Source: Morganella psychrotolerans
GTDB taxonomy: Bacteria; Pseudomonadota; Gammaproteobacteria; Enterobacterales; Enterobacteriaceae
NCBI RefSeq assembly: GCF_001676155.1
Contig: NZ_LZEW01000030.1
Span: 1 to 64,000 of the forward strand
DNA length: 64,000 nucleotides
Direction: 5' to 3'
Shown here one piece after another: positions 9,214 through 17,831 of this stretch. The translations under genes and the position numbers were made by a program. The notes beneath the pieces were generated by a model. That model was not told the origin of the DNA and searched no databases. It saw nothing but the letters and a program-made list of their open reading frames with translations. How positions within the stretch are numbered: position 1 is the stretch's first letter; each line of letters begins with the position of its first letter.

Positions 9214-9585
9214 GTGAGTATTTCCACTGAACGAAAAACAGCTGTATTGGCTAAATTACTGCCGCCTTACAATATGACTGTGGCCGTAGTTGCACAAATG
9301 GAAGGAATATTCGAAGCTACTCTGTATAACTGGCGAAACAAGGCTAAATCAGAGGGGAAACCGGTGCCTAGTGCAGATAAAAATACAGAACAATGGCCGG
9401 CGGAAGCCCACTTTGCCGCTATCGTGGAAACTGCCACACTCAGTGAGGCGGAAGTGGCTGAATACTGTCGTAAAAAGGACTCTATCCGGAACAACTTGAG
9501 CAGTGGAAATAGGATTTACTGCAAATTCCAGCTCTCGGCGACAAAGCAGTTATCAAGTAAAACCAGAATGAAAACAATCAGTTAA
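9214..9585 (+). pseudogene. Truncated IS3-family OrfA transposase
   Basis: Starting at GTG 9214, the first 87 or so residues match the N-terminal helix-turn-helix subunit of an IS3-family transposase (STERKTAVLAKLLPPYNMT, then ATLYNWRNKAKSEGKPVP, a typical recognition helix, then SEAEVAEYCRKK). After about residue 89 the similarity stops, and the remaining residues are read through shifted and deleted sequence. It cannot be functional. Confidence 0.75.
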
Positions 9586-9627
9586 GTAGGCGGTGGGTTC
9601 GTAAGGAAAAAAACCTCGCAGAGGAGA

Positions 9628-9769
9628 CTACGGGCTGCTGAAACAGTGGGATGAGCTGTACCGGCGGGCAAAAGAAGCACACTCGGAGCGCTGGTCAGGC
9701 AGGATACGAAACTGGCAACCGGAAGGCGCGGTAACACTGAATCCGGAGCGGGGGAAACAAGCTGCTTAA
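9628..9769 (+). pseudogene. C-terminal remnant of an IS3-family OrfB transposase
   Basis: About 46 codons ending at TAA 9767-9769 read KQWDELYRRAKEAHSERWSG, then RNWQPEGAVTLNPER, which matches the C-terminal tail of IS3-type integrase subunits (pattern RWSG-x-x-RNW ... V-x-LNP). The catalytic DDE region is missing, so it is the surviving end of the same element as the OrfA fragment. Confidence 0.65.
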
Positions 9770-9867
9770 CTCAACCAGGGGTGACAACTACCTTGACACT
9801 TACCGACTCTATAAAAAAATAATTTAGAAGCGGTCATTTCCTTCCTCTATTATTCTTTTGTGCATCA

Positions 9868-10311
9868 CTACGCCTTTTTTTTAACTAAGAAGTCGCTCCT
9901 TTTAGGAAGTTCTGAGTTAAGGCGATCAATAACAAATTTGGCATATTCTACAAAATGTATAACCTCATGCTCTTCGATAAACTTACCTGTATGTGCTATT
10001 TCATTTCTTATTTTCCAGAGTGACTTGCTACTGCCAAATATTGCATTATATGCATCGACATTTATTCCCTTGATGTGCTTCAAAGGCGCCCAATTAGCAT
10101 TTATAAACGATAATTTATCAGGCCAAGGCTCTTGGATTTTATGATAATATTTATTTAATCGGAGAAGTACCTCTATATTGCACCATAATAAAAACACTGC
10201 CAAACTTGGTTCACAACCGAAAATATGAGTTGCCCTTTTTTCATATTTTTGCTCCTCCAATAGCTTGAAATACTCATCTGCTTGTTTGTGCAATTTACTC
10301 ATTTTAGCCAT
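9868..10311 (-). CDS. Small HEPN-like protein
   Basis: 147 residues, predicted mostly helical. Near the C-terminal half is RNEIAH (R102 to H107), the R-x4-H signature of HEPN domains, which often act as RNases in toxin-antitoxin and phage-defence systems. The preceding LWKI and the helix LAVFLLWCNIEVLLRLNKYY fit the four-helix fold. No obvious MNT-type antitoxin partner lies next to it; rhuM follows upstream on the same strand 54 bases away. The last codons include a T8 run (9875-9882); if that run has one base too many, the tail would become slightly longer and end near 9834. The specific family was not recognised. Confidence 0.6.
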   Translation of the reverse strand: MAKMSKLHKQADEYFKLLEEQKYEKRATHIFGCEPSLAVFLLWCNIEVLLRLNKYYHKIQEPWPDKLSFINANWAPLKHIKGINVDAYNAIFGSSKSLWKIRNEIAHTGKFIEEHEVIHFVEYAKFVIDRLNSELPKRSDFLVKKKA

Positions 10312-10364
10312 TTAGTTACCCGGATAAAAGATCAGAGGGTCAAACATTACTCAAAAACTAGAAA

Positions 10365-11409
10365 CTACTTCTTTTTCTTACTTGTTTTCAGCAAATCTTT
10401 CAGTGCCGCAATATTCGCCCTCACCCCATCGGCTTCTTTTAACTGACGACGTTTTTGAGCAAAAATATCAAATATCTCTTTGGCTTTTTCATCAGCGGTT
10501 TTTTTTACTTATTCCACCAGCACCTTGCAAAACTTCACGGTCATTGAAACTCAAAAACTGATCCAGCTTAGTATCCCAATCCTGTAAAAAAACTTGCTTA
10601 CGGCGCAGCGCTTGGTCTTCGGCAAAGTCGAGCCACATATTGACGATGCGATTTAATTCTTTGAGTTCATTCTCACGCAGATAATTCTTTGCAACCGTCA
10701 CATCCGTTTTACGAACCTCGTCGGACTTATAACTGGTTAAGCCCATATCCGGCTGACCCGCATCTGCACGACTGGCAATAAGCTCAGCGGCAGTCATTCC
10801 AGTACAAGCAAAATGCAGTTTGTTTTGGATGGTTTGAAAAAAACGAGTGGTTTCTTTATTCGAGGGTTCATAATCCGCTGCCATGGTGAAGATCTCTTTC
10901 ACGCGTAAATATACGCGCCGCTCACTGGCACGAATATCACGGATGCGTTCGAGCATCTCATCAAAGTAATCAGGCACCACTGATTGACCAACAGGCGGAT
11001 TCTTCAGCCGCTCATCATCCATGACAAACCCTTTGATCAGATACTGTTCCAGCGTTTGCGTTGCCCACTGACGAAACTGTGTTCCGCGAACAGATCGGAC
11101 GCGGTAGCCAATGGAGAGGATCATTGAAAGATTGTAATGCAGCGTATTGCGATTAACCTGCCGGTTACCTTCTTGCCGAACTTGTAAGAAAGACTTACAA
11201 GTTGAATTTTGTACAAGCTCACCTTCGTCGTAGATAGCTTTAACATGTTGAGTTATTGCCTGAGGTGTTACCTGATAAAGGTTGGCAATTTCAGCCTGAG
11301 ATAACCACAGCGTATCGGATTCAAAGCGGCATTCGACGCGAGTCTGACCATCTTCACTTCGGAACAAAACAAATTCGCCCTGTGGTGCTTCAGGAAGATT
11401 ATCACTCAT
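10365..11409 (-). CDS. rhuM: RhuM family protein (frame broken at one T run)
   Basis: A RhuM (Virulence_RhuM) family protein of 347 residues once one T is removed from the T8 run 10499-10506. As given, it stops at 10492 after SKKNR and loses about 45 C-terminal residues; in the repaired frame it continues SKKTADEKAKEIFDIFAQKR and ends at 10365. An N-terminal winged-helix-like segment (about 30-75, LSQAEIANLYQVTPQAITQH) is followed by the family core (FRQWATQTLEQYL, about 110-125). The founding rhuM lies in Salmonella island SPI-3, which is also inserted at selC, so the position here is suggestive. The molecular function of RhuM is not established. Its base composition is closer to the backbone than its neighbours'. 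Confidence 0.85.
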
Positions 11410-11579
11410 TACATTGCCTCCGTTTTACTGACTGTTATCCCAACCAAATGAAAACCAATCCTACCAATATACCCTGAAAAATAAACATTAAAATACCCCG
11501 GCAGGTTAGTTATTTGCCGCAGATTACTTGAGTAATGATTTGAATTTAATAGAATTGATGGAGTTGTATTGAACTTGAG

Positions 11580-11674
11580 TGGCGGAAGATCACAGGAGTC
11601 GAACCTGCCCGGGACCGCTGGCGGCCCCAACCGGATTTGAAATCCGGCCGCCCCACCGGGGACGATGATCTTCC
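11580..11674 (-). tRNA. selC: Selenocysteine tRNA (UCA anticodon)
   Basis: A 95-base tRNA-Sec gene read on the minus strand, from GGAAGATCATCGTCCCCG to the encoded CCA at 11580-11582. The anticodon TCA is at 11638-11640. The long variable arm and the extended acceptor stem typical of tRNA-Sec are present. It supports UGA decoding for selenoproteins such as formate dehydrogenases. The AT-rich island lies at its 3' side. Confidence 0.96.
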
Positions 11675-11809
11675 GTTTCGAGGTTGCATATTATACGCTT
11701 TCCGGTAGCGATTCAAAAGTTCTCTTACGGCTTTTCTTTTGAGATGTATCAGAATAGTGTGATTATTTGCGCGAATGATTTTTACTCAGCGCAATAACAC
11801 GAAAAATCA

Positions 11810-11839
11810 TTGAACTTGCCGGATAATGTCCCCATGTTA
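11810..11839 (+). promoter_or_regulatory. Candidate sigma-32 heat-shock promoter of prlC
   Basis: TTGAAC at 11810-11815 and CCCCATGTTA at 11830-11839 resemble the sigma-32 -35 (CTTGAA) and -10 (CCCCATnTA) elements, with a spacing of 14 bases. The Salmonella prlC (opdA) operon is known to be heat-shock controlled, so a site here is expected. Confidence 0.55.
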
Positions 11840-11920
11840 TAAGGAGTTTCGGTTTTCACTTTTCATTTGTATGTGCGCCGTCAGGCGGATGTACACCAGA
11901 CAGCTAACAGGATGTTTTTT

Positions 11921-13969
11921 ATGATGAACCCTTTGCTTTCTCCGACTAAAAATCAGTTACCGGCATTTTCTGCCATTAATCCCGAATGTATTGTGCCTGC
12001 GGTAAAAGAAACGCTGGATAACTATCGTCAGACGGTTGAGCAGGTGATGAGTCATGCTCCTGATTTCACATGGGAAAATGTCTGTGTTCCGCTGGCGGAA
12101 GCCGGTGATAAATTATCCCGCGTCTGGTCGCCGGTCGGTCATCTGAATTCGGTTAAAAACAGCCCTGAATTACGTGAAGCTTATGAGCAGTGTCTGCCGC
12201 TGTTGTCAGAGTTCAGTACCTGGATGGGGCAGCATGAAGGGTTATACAATGCCTATAAAGCATTGAAAGCAAGCCCTGAATTTGCGTCTTTATCTCAGGC
12301 ACAGCGCAAATCGATTGAAAATTCACTGCGTGATTTTGAATTATCCGGCATTGGTTTACCGGCTGAAAAACAAAAGCGTTATGGCGAAATTTCAGCGCGC
12401 CTGTCAGAGCTTGGTTCGCTGTACAGCAATAATGTGCTGGATGCCACGATGGGCTGGAGCAAGCTGATTACTGATGAAGCAATGCTGGCAGGATTGCCGG
12501 AAAGTGCTGTTGCCGGCGCTCAGGCACTGGCGGAATCAAAAGGCGATAAGGGCTGGTTATTCACCCTGGATATGCCGAGTTATCTGCCGGTGATGACGTA
12601 TGCAGATAACCGGGAGCTGCGCAAAGAGATGAGCGAAGCCTACGGCACCCGCGCATCAGAGCTGGGACCGAATGGCGGGAAATGGGATAACAGTGATGTA
12701 ATGGCAGAGATTCTGGCGCTGCGTTACGAACTGGCTCAGTTACTCGGCTTTAAAAATTATGCGGAAAAATCTCTCGCCACTAAAATGGCAGAAAACCCGG
12801 CGCAAGTGCTGGCGTTCCTCAATGATCTCGCTGAGCGTGCGCATCATCAGGGTGAACAGGAAGTTGCACAACTGGCCGCTTTTGCTAAAGAGCAATATGG
12901 TGTCGATAAACTCGAGCCGTGGGATATGGCGTATTTTGCCGATAAACAAAAACAGCATCTGTTTGCGATAAGTGACGAGCAACTGCGTCCTTACTTCCCG
13001 GAAGAAAAAGCGATCAGCGGGTTGTTTGAAGTGATCCGCCGGATCTACGGGATCACCGCCAAAGAGCGTTTCGGTGTTGAAATCTGGCATCCGGATGTTC
13101 GTTTCTTTGATTTGTTTGACAGTACCGGCGAGCTGCGCGGCAGCTTCTATCTGGATTTATATGCCCGCGAACACAAACGCGGCGGTGCCTGGATGGATGA
13201 TTGCATCGGACGTATGCGTCATGCGGATAATTCTCTGCAAAAACCGGTGGCATATCTTACCTGTAACTTTAATAAACCGGTCGGTGACAAACCGGCGCTG
13301 TTTACCCATGACGAAGTGCTGACATTATTCCACGAGTTTGGTCATGGTCTGCATCATATGCTGACACAGATTGAGGTTGCGGATGTCTCCGGTATCAATG
13401 GTGTGCCGTGGGATGCGGTCGAACTGCCGAGCCAGTTTATGGAAAACTGGTGCTGGGAGCCGGACGCGCTGGCGTTTATCTCCGGTCATTATGAAACCGG
13501 TGAGCCATTGCCTCAGTCGCTGCTCGACAGCATGCTGGCGGCAAAAAATTATCAGTCTGCGATGTTTATCCTGCGTCAGCTTGAGTTCGGTTTGTTTGAT
13601 TTCACCTTACATGCGGAATATGACCCGGCCACCGGTGCGCAGATTATGCCGGTATTGTCTGCGGTGAAAGCGAAAGTCTCTGTTGTGCCAAGTGCGCCGT
13701 GGAGCCGTTTCCCGCATGCGTTCAGTCATATTTTTGCAGGCGGCTATGCAGCCGGTTATTACAGTTATCTGTGGGCGGATGTGCTGGCGGCAGATGCGTT
13801 CTCCCGCTTTAGTGAGGAAGGGATTTTCAACCCGGTTACCGGGCAGTCTTTCCTGGATAACATCCTCAGCCGTGGTGGTTCAGAAGAGCCGATGGTTCTG
13901 TTTGAGCGCTTCCGCGGACGCAAACCAGAGCTGGATGCGATGTTAAAAGGCTACGGAATCAACGGGTAA
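11921..13969 (+). CDS. prlC: Oligopeptidase A (M3 metallopeptidase)
   Basis: A cytosolic zinc oligopeptidase that degrades peptides including cleaved signal peptides. It matches E. coli PrlC (680 residues) along its length. I chose ATG 11921 (682 residues) over the upstream 11867 because AGGA lies about eight bases before it and the family begins at MxNPLL. The zinc site HEFGHGLHH (about residues 470-478) and the downstream glutamate ligand region are intact, and the C-terminal block FPHAFSHIFAGGYAAGYY is conserved. It is followed after three bases by rsmJ, an operon order conserved in enterics, probably with heat-shock control. Confidence 0.96.
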   Translation: MMNPLLSPTKNQLPAFSAINPECIVPAVKETLDNYRQTVEQVMSHAPDFTWENVCVPLAEAGDKLSRVWSPVGHLNSVKNSPELREAYEQCLPLLSEFSTWMGQHEGLYNAYKALKASPEFASLSQAQRKSIENSLRDFELSGIGLPAEKQKRYGEISARLSELGSLYSNNVLDATMGWSKLITDEAMLAGLPESAVAGAQALAESKGDKGWLFTLDMPSYLPVMTYADNRELRKEMSEAYGTRASELGPNGGKWDNSDVMAEILALRYELAQLLGFKNYAEKSLATKMAENPAQVLAFLNDLAERAHHQGEQEVAQLAAFAKEQYGVDKLEPWDMAYFADKQKQHLFAISDEQLRPYFPEEKAISGLFEVIRRIYGITAKERFGVEIWHPDVRFFDLFDSTGELRGSFYLDLYAREHKRGGAWMDDCIGRMRHADNSLQKPVAYLTCNFNKPVGDKPALFTHDEVLTLFHEFGHGLHHMLTQIEVADVSGINGVPWDAVELPSQFMENWCWEPDALAFISGHYETGEPLPQSLLDSMLAAKNYQSAMFILRQLEFGLFDFTLHAEYDPATGAQIMPVLSAVKAKVSVVPSAPWSRFPHAFSHIFAGGYAAGYYSYLWADVLAADAFSRFSEEGIFNPVTGQSFLDNILSRGGSEEPMVLFERFRGRKPELDAMLKGYGING

Positions 13970-13972
13970 TAA

Positions 13973-14741
13973 GTGAATATTCGTTTACAGTGTGAGGAGG
14001 GCGCAGATAACTGCGCCCTTAACGCGTTAGCTGTGCGCTGGGGTCTGGTGCATGATGAAACGGCACCGATGGCATTGGTACTGACACCGGAAGGGCTGGA
14101 ACTGCGCAAGTGCGATGAACCGAAACTCGGCGGGATCCGCGTGGATTTTGCGGGTGGCACCATGGCACACCGGCGGCGTTTCGGCGGCGGGCGCGGGGAA
14201 GCAGTTGCGAAAGCAGTCGGGATAAAAAAAATCCTATGTGCCGTCCGTGGTGGATGCGACCGCCGGTCTGGGGCGTGATGCGTTTGTGCTGGCGTCTCTG
14301 GGCTGCCGGGTGCGCATGATAGAGCGCCATCCGGTTGTCGCGGCATTGCTGGATGATGGCTTACAGCGCGCGTATCAGGACAGTGAGATCGGCAGTTGGA
14401 TGCGTGAGCGGATGGTATTGATCCACGCATCCGGTATTGATGCCCTTGCGGATATTTCGCCGCCGCCGGAAGTGGTGTATCTCGACCCGATGTATCCGCA
14501 CCGGCAGAAAAGTGCGTTGGTTAAAAAAGAGATGCGGGTATTTCAGTCGCTGGTGGGGGCAGATGAGGATGCAGATAAACTGCTAACACCTGCTCTGGCA
14601 CTTGCAACCCGGCGTGTCGTGGTGAAGCGTCCGGATTACGCAGAGCCGTTAGCGGGGCAGAAAGCACCGGCCGCGCTGGAGACAAAAAGCCATCGTTTTG
14701 ATATCTATCCCTGCATAAAAGCAGAGGCCGACGCAGAATAA
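13973..14741 (+). CDS. rsmJ: 16S rRNA m2G1516 methyltransferase RsmJ (frame broken at one A run)
   Basis: RsmJ methylates G1516 of 16S rRNA with S-adenosylmethionine. The start is GTG 13973, three bases after prlC. The frame is continuous to the A8 run 14224-14231, where it would run on for only another 15 or so codons. With one A removed, it continues as [18 protein letters not shown] and ends at 14741, giving 255 residues that align end to end with E. coli RsmJ. The SAM motif [15 protein letters not shown] and the catalytic-region YLDPMYPH are present. As this is a conserved housekeeping gene, the break is most simply a homopolymer read error. Confidence 0.9.
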
Positions 14742-14751
14742 CTGATGCGGT

Positions 14752-14841
14752 CAGTGTGAAAGGGGGACAGGGCAGTTCCCGTTTCGCGAAGGGGCAACAA
14801 GTGAGACTTCCGTACCGCTTGTTATACCCCCTTCGACACTG
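14752..14841. repeat. Long imperfect palindrome between rsmJ and gdhA
   Basis: CAGTGTGAAAGGGGG (14752-14766) pairs with CCCCCTTCGACACTG (14827-14841) with 13 of 15 matches. The 60-base interior can itself fold (CAACAAG / CTTGTT). It sits between two convergent genes. It lacks a clear T tract, so it looks more like a palindromic intergenic repeat than a standard terminator. I see no second copy in the window. Confidence 0.5.
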
Positions 14842-14894
14842 TGTTTACCGCGTAACTGACACGACAGACACTTACTGCTGCAACGAATTAAAAC

Positions 14895-16235
14895 TTACAG
14901 AACGCCTTGTGCCAGCATTGCGTCAGCCACTTTCACAAACCCGGCAATATTCGCACCCTGTACATAATTAGTCTGTTTCTCTTCGCTGCCGTACTGCACA
15001 CAGGCGTTGTGGATATCCAGCATGATGTGATGCAGACGCGCATCCACTTCTTCTGTTTTCCAGCTCATACGCACTGAGTTTTGTGACATTTCCAGACCAG
15101 ATGTTGCCACACCACCTGCGTTTGCGGCTTTGCCCGGTGCAAACAGCACATTGGCCGCCAGGAATGCATCTGTTGCCGGAATAGTTGTCGGCATATTGGC
15201 ACCTTCTGCAACTGCTTTCACGCCGTTTTTGATAAGCACCTGTGCATCCGCCAGATCCAACTCATTCTGAGTGGCACACGGCAGCGCGATATCAACCGGA
15301 ACCGCCCACGGTGTCTGATCTTTCAGATAAACCAGCCCGAACTCTTTCGCATACTCTTCCACACGACCGTAACGGTTTTTAATTTCTGTCAGACGAGCGA
15401 GTTTCTCTGTGGTGAAACCGTCTTTATCGACAACAGTACCACCGGAGTCTGATGCGGTAATAACTTTTGCACCAAGTGACAGGCATTTTTCGATAGTAAA
15501 CAGCGCTACGTTACCGGAGCCGGAAACAGAAACCTGCATACCCTCAAAACTCATTCCGTGGCGCTCCAGCATGGCTTGTGTGAAGTAAACCAGTCCGTAA
15601 CCTGTGGCTTCCGGACGGATCAGACTGCCGCCGAAAGAGAGCCCTTTACCGGTGAATACACAAGATGTGTTGTTGGAGAGTTTTTTCATCATGCCCGCCA
15701 TGTAGCCGACTTCACGACCACCCACGCCGATATCACCCGCAGGAACATCCGTATCCGGACCCAGATGACGGTACAGTTCGGTCATCAGTGCCTGGCAGAA
15801 GCGCATAACTTCGCTCTGGCTTTTTCCTTTCGGATCAAAATCAGAACCGCCTTTCCCGCCGCCCATCGGCAGTGTGGTCAGTGCGTTTTTCAGTGTCTGC
15901 TCAAAGCCCAGGAACTTGAGGATTGAGAGGTTTACTGACGGATGAAAGCGCATACCGCCTTTGTACGGGCCGATAGCGGAGCTGAACTGTACGCGCCACG
16001 CACGGTTAACCTGTACCTGATTCTGATCATCCACCCAGGTGACACGAAACTGAATAACACGCTCCGGTTCAACAAGGCGCGCGAGCAGATTTTGATCGCG
16101 GTATTGCGGGTTATTGCCAAGGAATGGCCATAGTGTGGAGAACACTTCACGTACTGCCTGGAGGAATTCAGGTTGTGACGGATCACGACGCTGAACACTT
16201 TCCAGAAACGTTTCCAAAGAGATAAAGTTACTCAT
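14895..16235 (-). CDS. gdhA: NADP-specific glutamate dehydrogenase
   Basis: A cytosolic enzyme that makes glutamate from 2-oxoglutarate and ammonium with NADPH. The 446 residues align throughout with E. coli GdhA (447). I chose ATG 16235 (MSNFISLETFLE) because AGGA lies nine bases upstream; a start at 16268 would add 11 non-conserved residues. The glutamate-binding lysines lie in GPYKGGMRFH and PMGGGKGGSDFDPKG, and the nucleotide-binding GSGNVA motif is at about residue 235. It is monocistronic, converging on rsmJ. Confidence 0.96.
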   Translation of the reverse strand: MSNFISLETFLESVQRRDPSQPEFLQAVREVFSTLWPFLGNNPQYRDQNLLARLVEPERVIQFRVTWVDDQNQVQVNRAWRVQFSSAIGPYKGGMRFHPSVNLSILKFLGFEQTLKNALTTLPMGGGKGGSDFDPKGKSQSEVMRFCQALMTELYRHLGPDTDVPAGDIGVGGREVGYMAGMMKKLSNNTSCVFTGKGLSFGGSLIRPEATGYGLVYFTQAMLERHGMSFEGMQVSVSGSGNVALFTIEKCLSLGAKVITASDSGGTVVDKDGFTTEKLARLTEIKNRYGRVEEYAKEFGLVYLKDQTPWAVPVDIALPCATQNELDLADAQVLIKNGVKAVAEGANMPTTIPATDAFLAANVLFAPGKAANAGGVATSGLEMSQNSVRMSWKTEEVDARLHHIMLDIHNACVQYGSEEKQTNYVQGANIAGFVKVADAMLAQGVL

Positions 16236-16553
16236 ATTTATTTTCCTGTCTGTCTTACCCTTATGCATTCATGCGCAAAATATACAGACCGCACTCATCT
16301 CCCGGGAGCAGGTTCTCCGGAACATTCCTGCGAACGACATATCTGTGACACGAATGATGTCGGGTTACGTTACATTGTGAGGTATCCCAGACATTTTTTA
16401 TTTTATTTTTCTGATAATGTGAGATGTGTTTGCATTTACCACTTGAATTTATCTCTTGTTTATATCTGGTTTTCAAGTTGTTTTTTTACATATATGACAA
16501 AAAAAAATTCATTGACGGCATTTTGTGCCGGATCAGCCGCCTCATTTTCAGCT
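16236..16553. other. Upstream region of gdhA
   Basis: About 320 bases, AT-rich, between the gdhA start and the uspA terminator. It must hold the gdhA promoter on the minus strand. I see no RNA gene, conserved small coding region or recognisable operator. Confidence 0.5.
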
Positions 16554-16581
16554 AAAAAAAAATGCCTGCATAAGCAGGCAT
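16554..16581 (-). terminator. uspA terminator
   Basis: ATGCCTGC (16562-16569) and GCAGGCAT (16574-16581) form an eight-base stem with a four-base loop. Read on the minus strand it is followed by nine T residues (16554-16562), about 30 bases after the uspA stop. Confidence 0.85.
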
Positions 16582-16609
16582 TTTATATGAATAATATTTC
16601 AACAGAAGA

Positions 16610-17047
16610 TTATGCGGTATCATCGTCACGCAGCGGAACAATCAACATATCGACATGAACGGTATTGATCAGCTGACGTGCAGAAGACATCAGTTTGCTC
16701 CAGAAATCCTGATGGTGCCCGCAGACAACCAGGTCCATATCATATTTTCTGATAGCATCGACTAATACCTGACCGAGATCACCGCTGCCGCTGAGCATTT
16801 CCTGAATCTCATAACCTGAGTTTTTGGATAAATTTTTCAGTGAGTTACTGGTTTCTTCAGTAATACGCTGCTGCATGTCGCCCAGGTTAACATCGATAAG
16901 CCCGGTGTATAAGTCAGAGTAATTGACATCAACGTGGATCAACGACACTTTTGCATCGTAAGGCTTCGCCATAGAAACCGCTTTACTCACTAACACTTCA
17001 CTTTCAGGCGAGAGATCGACTGCGACCAAAATATGTTTATATGCCAT
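16610..17047 (-). CDS. uspA: Universal stress protein A
   Basis: 145 residues from ATG 17047 ([11 protein letters not shown], with AAGGAA upstream), aligning throughout with E. coli UspA (144). A cytosolic homodimer induced by growth arrest and many stresses. The segment [20 protein letters not shown] is conserved; like UspA of E. coli it lacks the G-2x-G-9x-G(S/T) ATP-binding motif. It is divergent from uspB with 364 bases between, as in E. coli. Confidence 0.96.
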   Translation of the reverse strand: MAYKHILVAVDLSPESEVLVSKAVSMAKPYDAKVSLIHVDVNYSDLYTGLIDVNLGDMQQRITEETSNSLKNLSKNSGYEIQEMLSGSGDLGQVLVDAIRKYDMDLVVCGHHQDFWSKLMSSARQLINTVHVDMLIVPLRDDDTA

Positions 17048-17411
17048 AAATAAATTCCTTCCGTTCAAAGTGTTAAGGGTTGGCAGGGCTTACGCCGCTA
17101 TCCTTGATGAATACTATAACTGTTTCATATCATTAAAGAGTGTAATGCCGATCACAACTCAACGCTTTTATGATATCAGGGAGAATGTCTGATTTATAAG
17201 ATATAACAATCTATATACTTCTAACAAGGCTATGCGTGGCAAAACCAATATTTTCAGGAGACTTAACTATTAAACTACAGTGTGAAAGAATGCGATAGTT
17301 TGTGGAACCTCACAGCTTTGTCCATACTGAATACATAGAATGTTGTCAGTACGCTGTGATTAACACTGATATCACCGGTTCCTTCTCCGCGGATAGTCTG
17401 AGGGGTGGATT
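17048..17411. other. Divergent uspA-uspB promoter region
   Basis: 364 bases that must contain the uspA and uspB promoters. In E. coli uspB depends on sigma-S. I could not assign a specific box with confidence and see no other feature. Confidence 0.5.
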
Positions 17412-17747
17412 ATGTTCAGCATCGCTACACTGTTCTGGGCGTTATGTTTTCTTTGCCTGATTAACATGATCCGGTTTTATTCTTCAATCCGGGCCTTGCT
17501 CTCTGTTCTGCGTGAGTGTGATCCTCTGCTTTACCACGCGGTCGGCGGTAATAATGCTTTTACGGATTATACTCAGTGGCAGAAACAATTGCGCCTTATC
17601 CGCTATATTAATCAGCGGGAATATCTCACTCATCATGATCCTGAGGTCGTTTTACGCTGCGGGCGTATTCACCGCCAGTTTACGATGATCAGTGCGATAT
17701 GCGGTATTGTGATAGCCTCATTACTGATGATGCTTATCTGGCAGTGA
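17412..17747 (+). CDS. uspB: Universal stress protein B
   Basis: 111 residues, the same length as E. coli UspB, with two predicted membrane helices (about 2-20 and 88-109) flanking a charged loop. It is an inner-membrane protein induced in stationary phase and linked to ethanol tolerance. Its position between divergent uspA and convergent pitA is the conserved enterobacterial arrangement. Confidence 0.94.
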   Translation: MFSIATLFWALCFLCLINMIRFYSSIRALLSVLRECDPLLYHAVGGNNAFTDYTQWQKQLRLIRYINQREYLTHHDPEVVLRCGRIHRQFTMISAICGIVIASLLMMLIWQ

Positions 17748-17770
17748 AACAAAAAAAGAAGAAAAAAACA

Positions 17771-17805
17771 AAAAAAAGCCTGACGGCTGCTGCCGTCAGG
17801 CTTTT
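17771..17805. terminator. Bidirectional terminator between uspB and pitA
   Basis: AGCCTGACGGC (17777-17787) and GCCGTCAGGCT (17792-17802) form a perfect 11-base stem with a four-base loop. A T tract follows on the plus strand and a longer one on the minus strand, so it can serve both convergent genes. Confidence 0.9.
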
Positions 17806-17831
17806 CAGTTTCTGAGGATAACAACCTGCGG

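Larger units (their letters stand above)
9154..9798 (+). mobile_element. Degenerate IS3-like insertion sequence
   Basis: The ends carry an imperfect inverted repeat: TGTCAGCATAGTTGTCAC on the left (about 9166) and, read on the other strand, TGTCAAGGTAGTTGTCACCCC on the right (about 9778-9798). Between them are the start of a helix-turn-helix transposase subunit and the end of an integrase-type subunit, with most of the middle deleted. GC content is higher than in the surrounding island. No convincing target duplication is visible, in keeping with age. Confidence 0.7.
5803..11579. mobile_element. Genomic island at the 3' end of selC
   Basis: The segment between yibL and selC is clearly more AT-rich than the backbone for most of its length, holds only accessory genes (HEPN/RES, sce7725, sce7726, a decayed IS3-like element, a HEPN protein, rhuM), and abuts the 3' end of the selenocysteine tRNA gene, a well-known integration site for enterobacterial islands. 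No integrase is left and I could not find a second copy of the selC 3' end as an attachment site, so the element is probably a remnant or mosaic. Confidence 0.7.

Noticed and set aside
14238-14741. Separate methyltransferase fragment as an independent gene
   Set aside because: It is the C-terminal two-thirds of RsmJ displaced by the A8 run at 14224; there is no ribosome site of its own.
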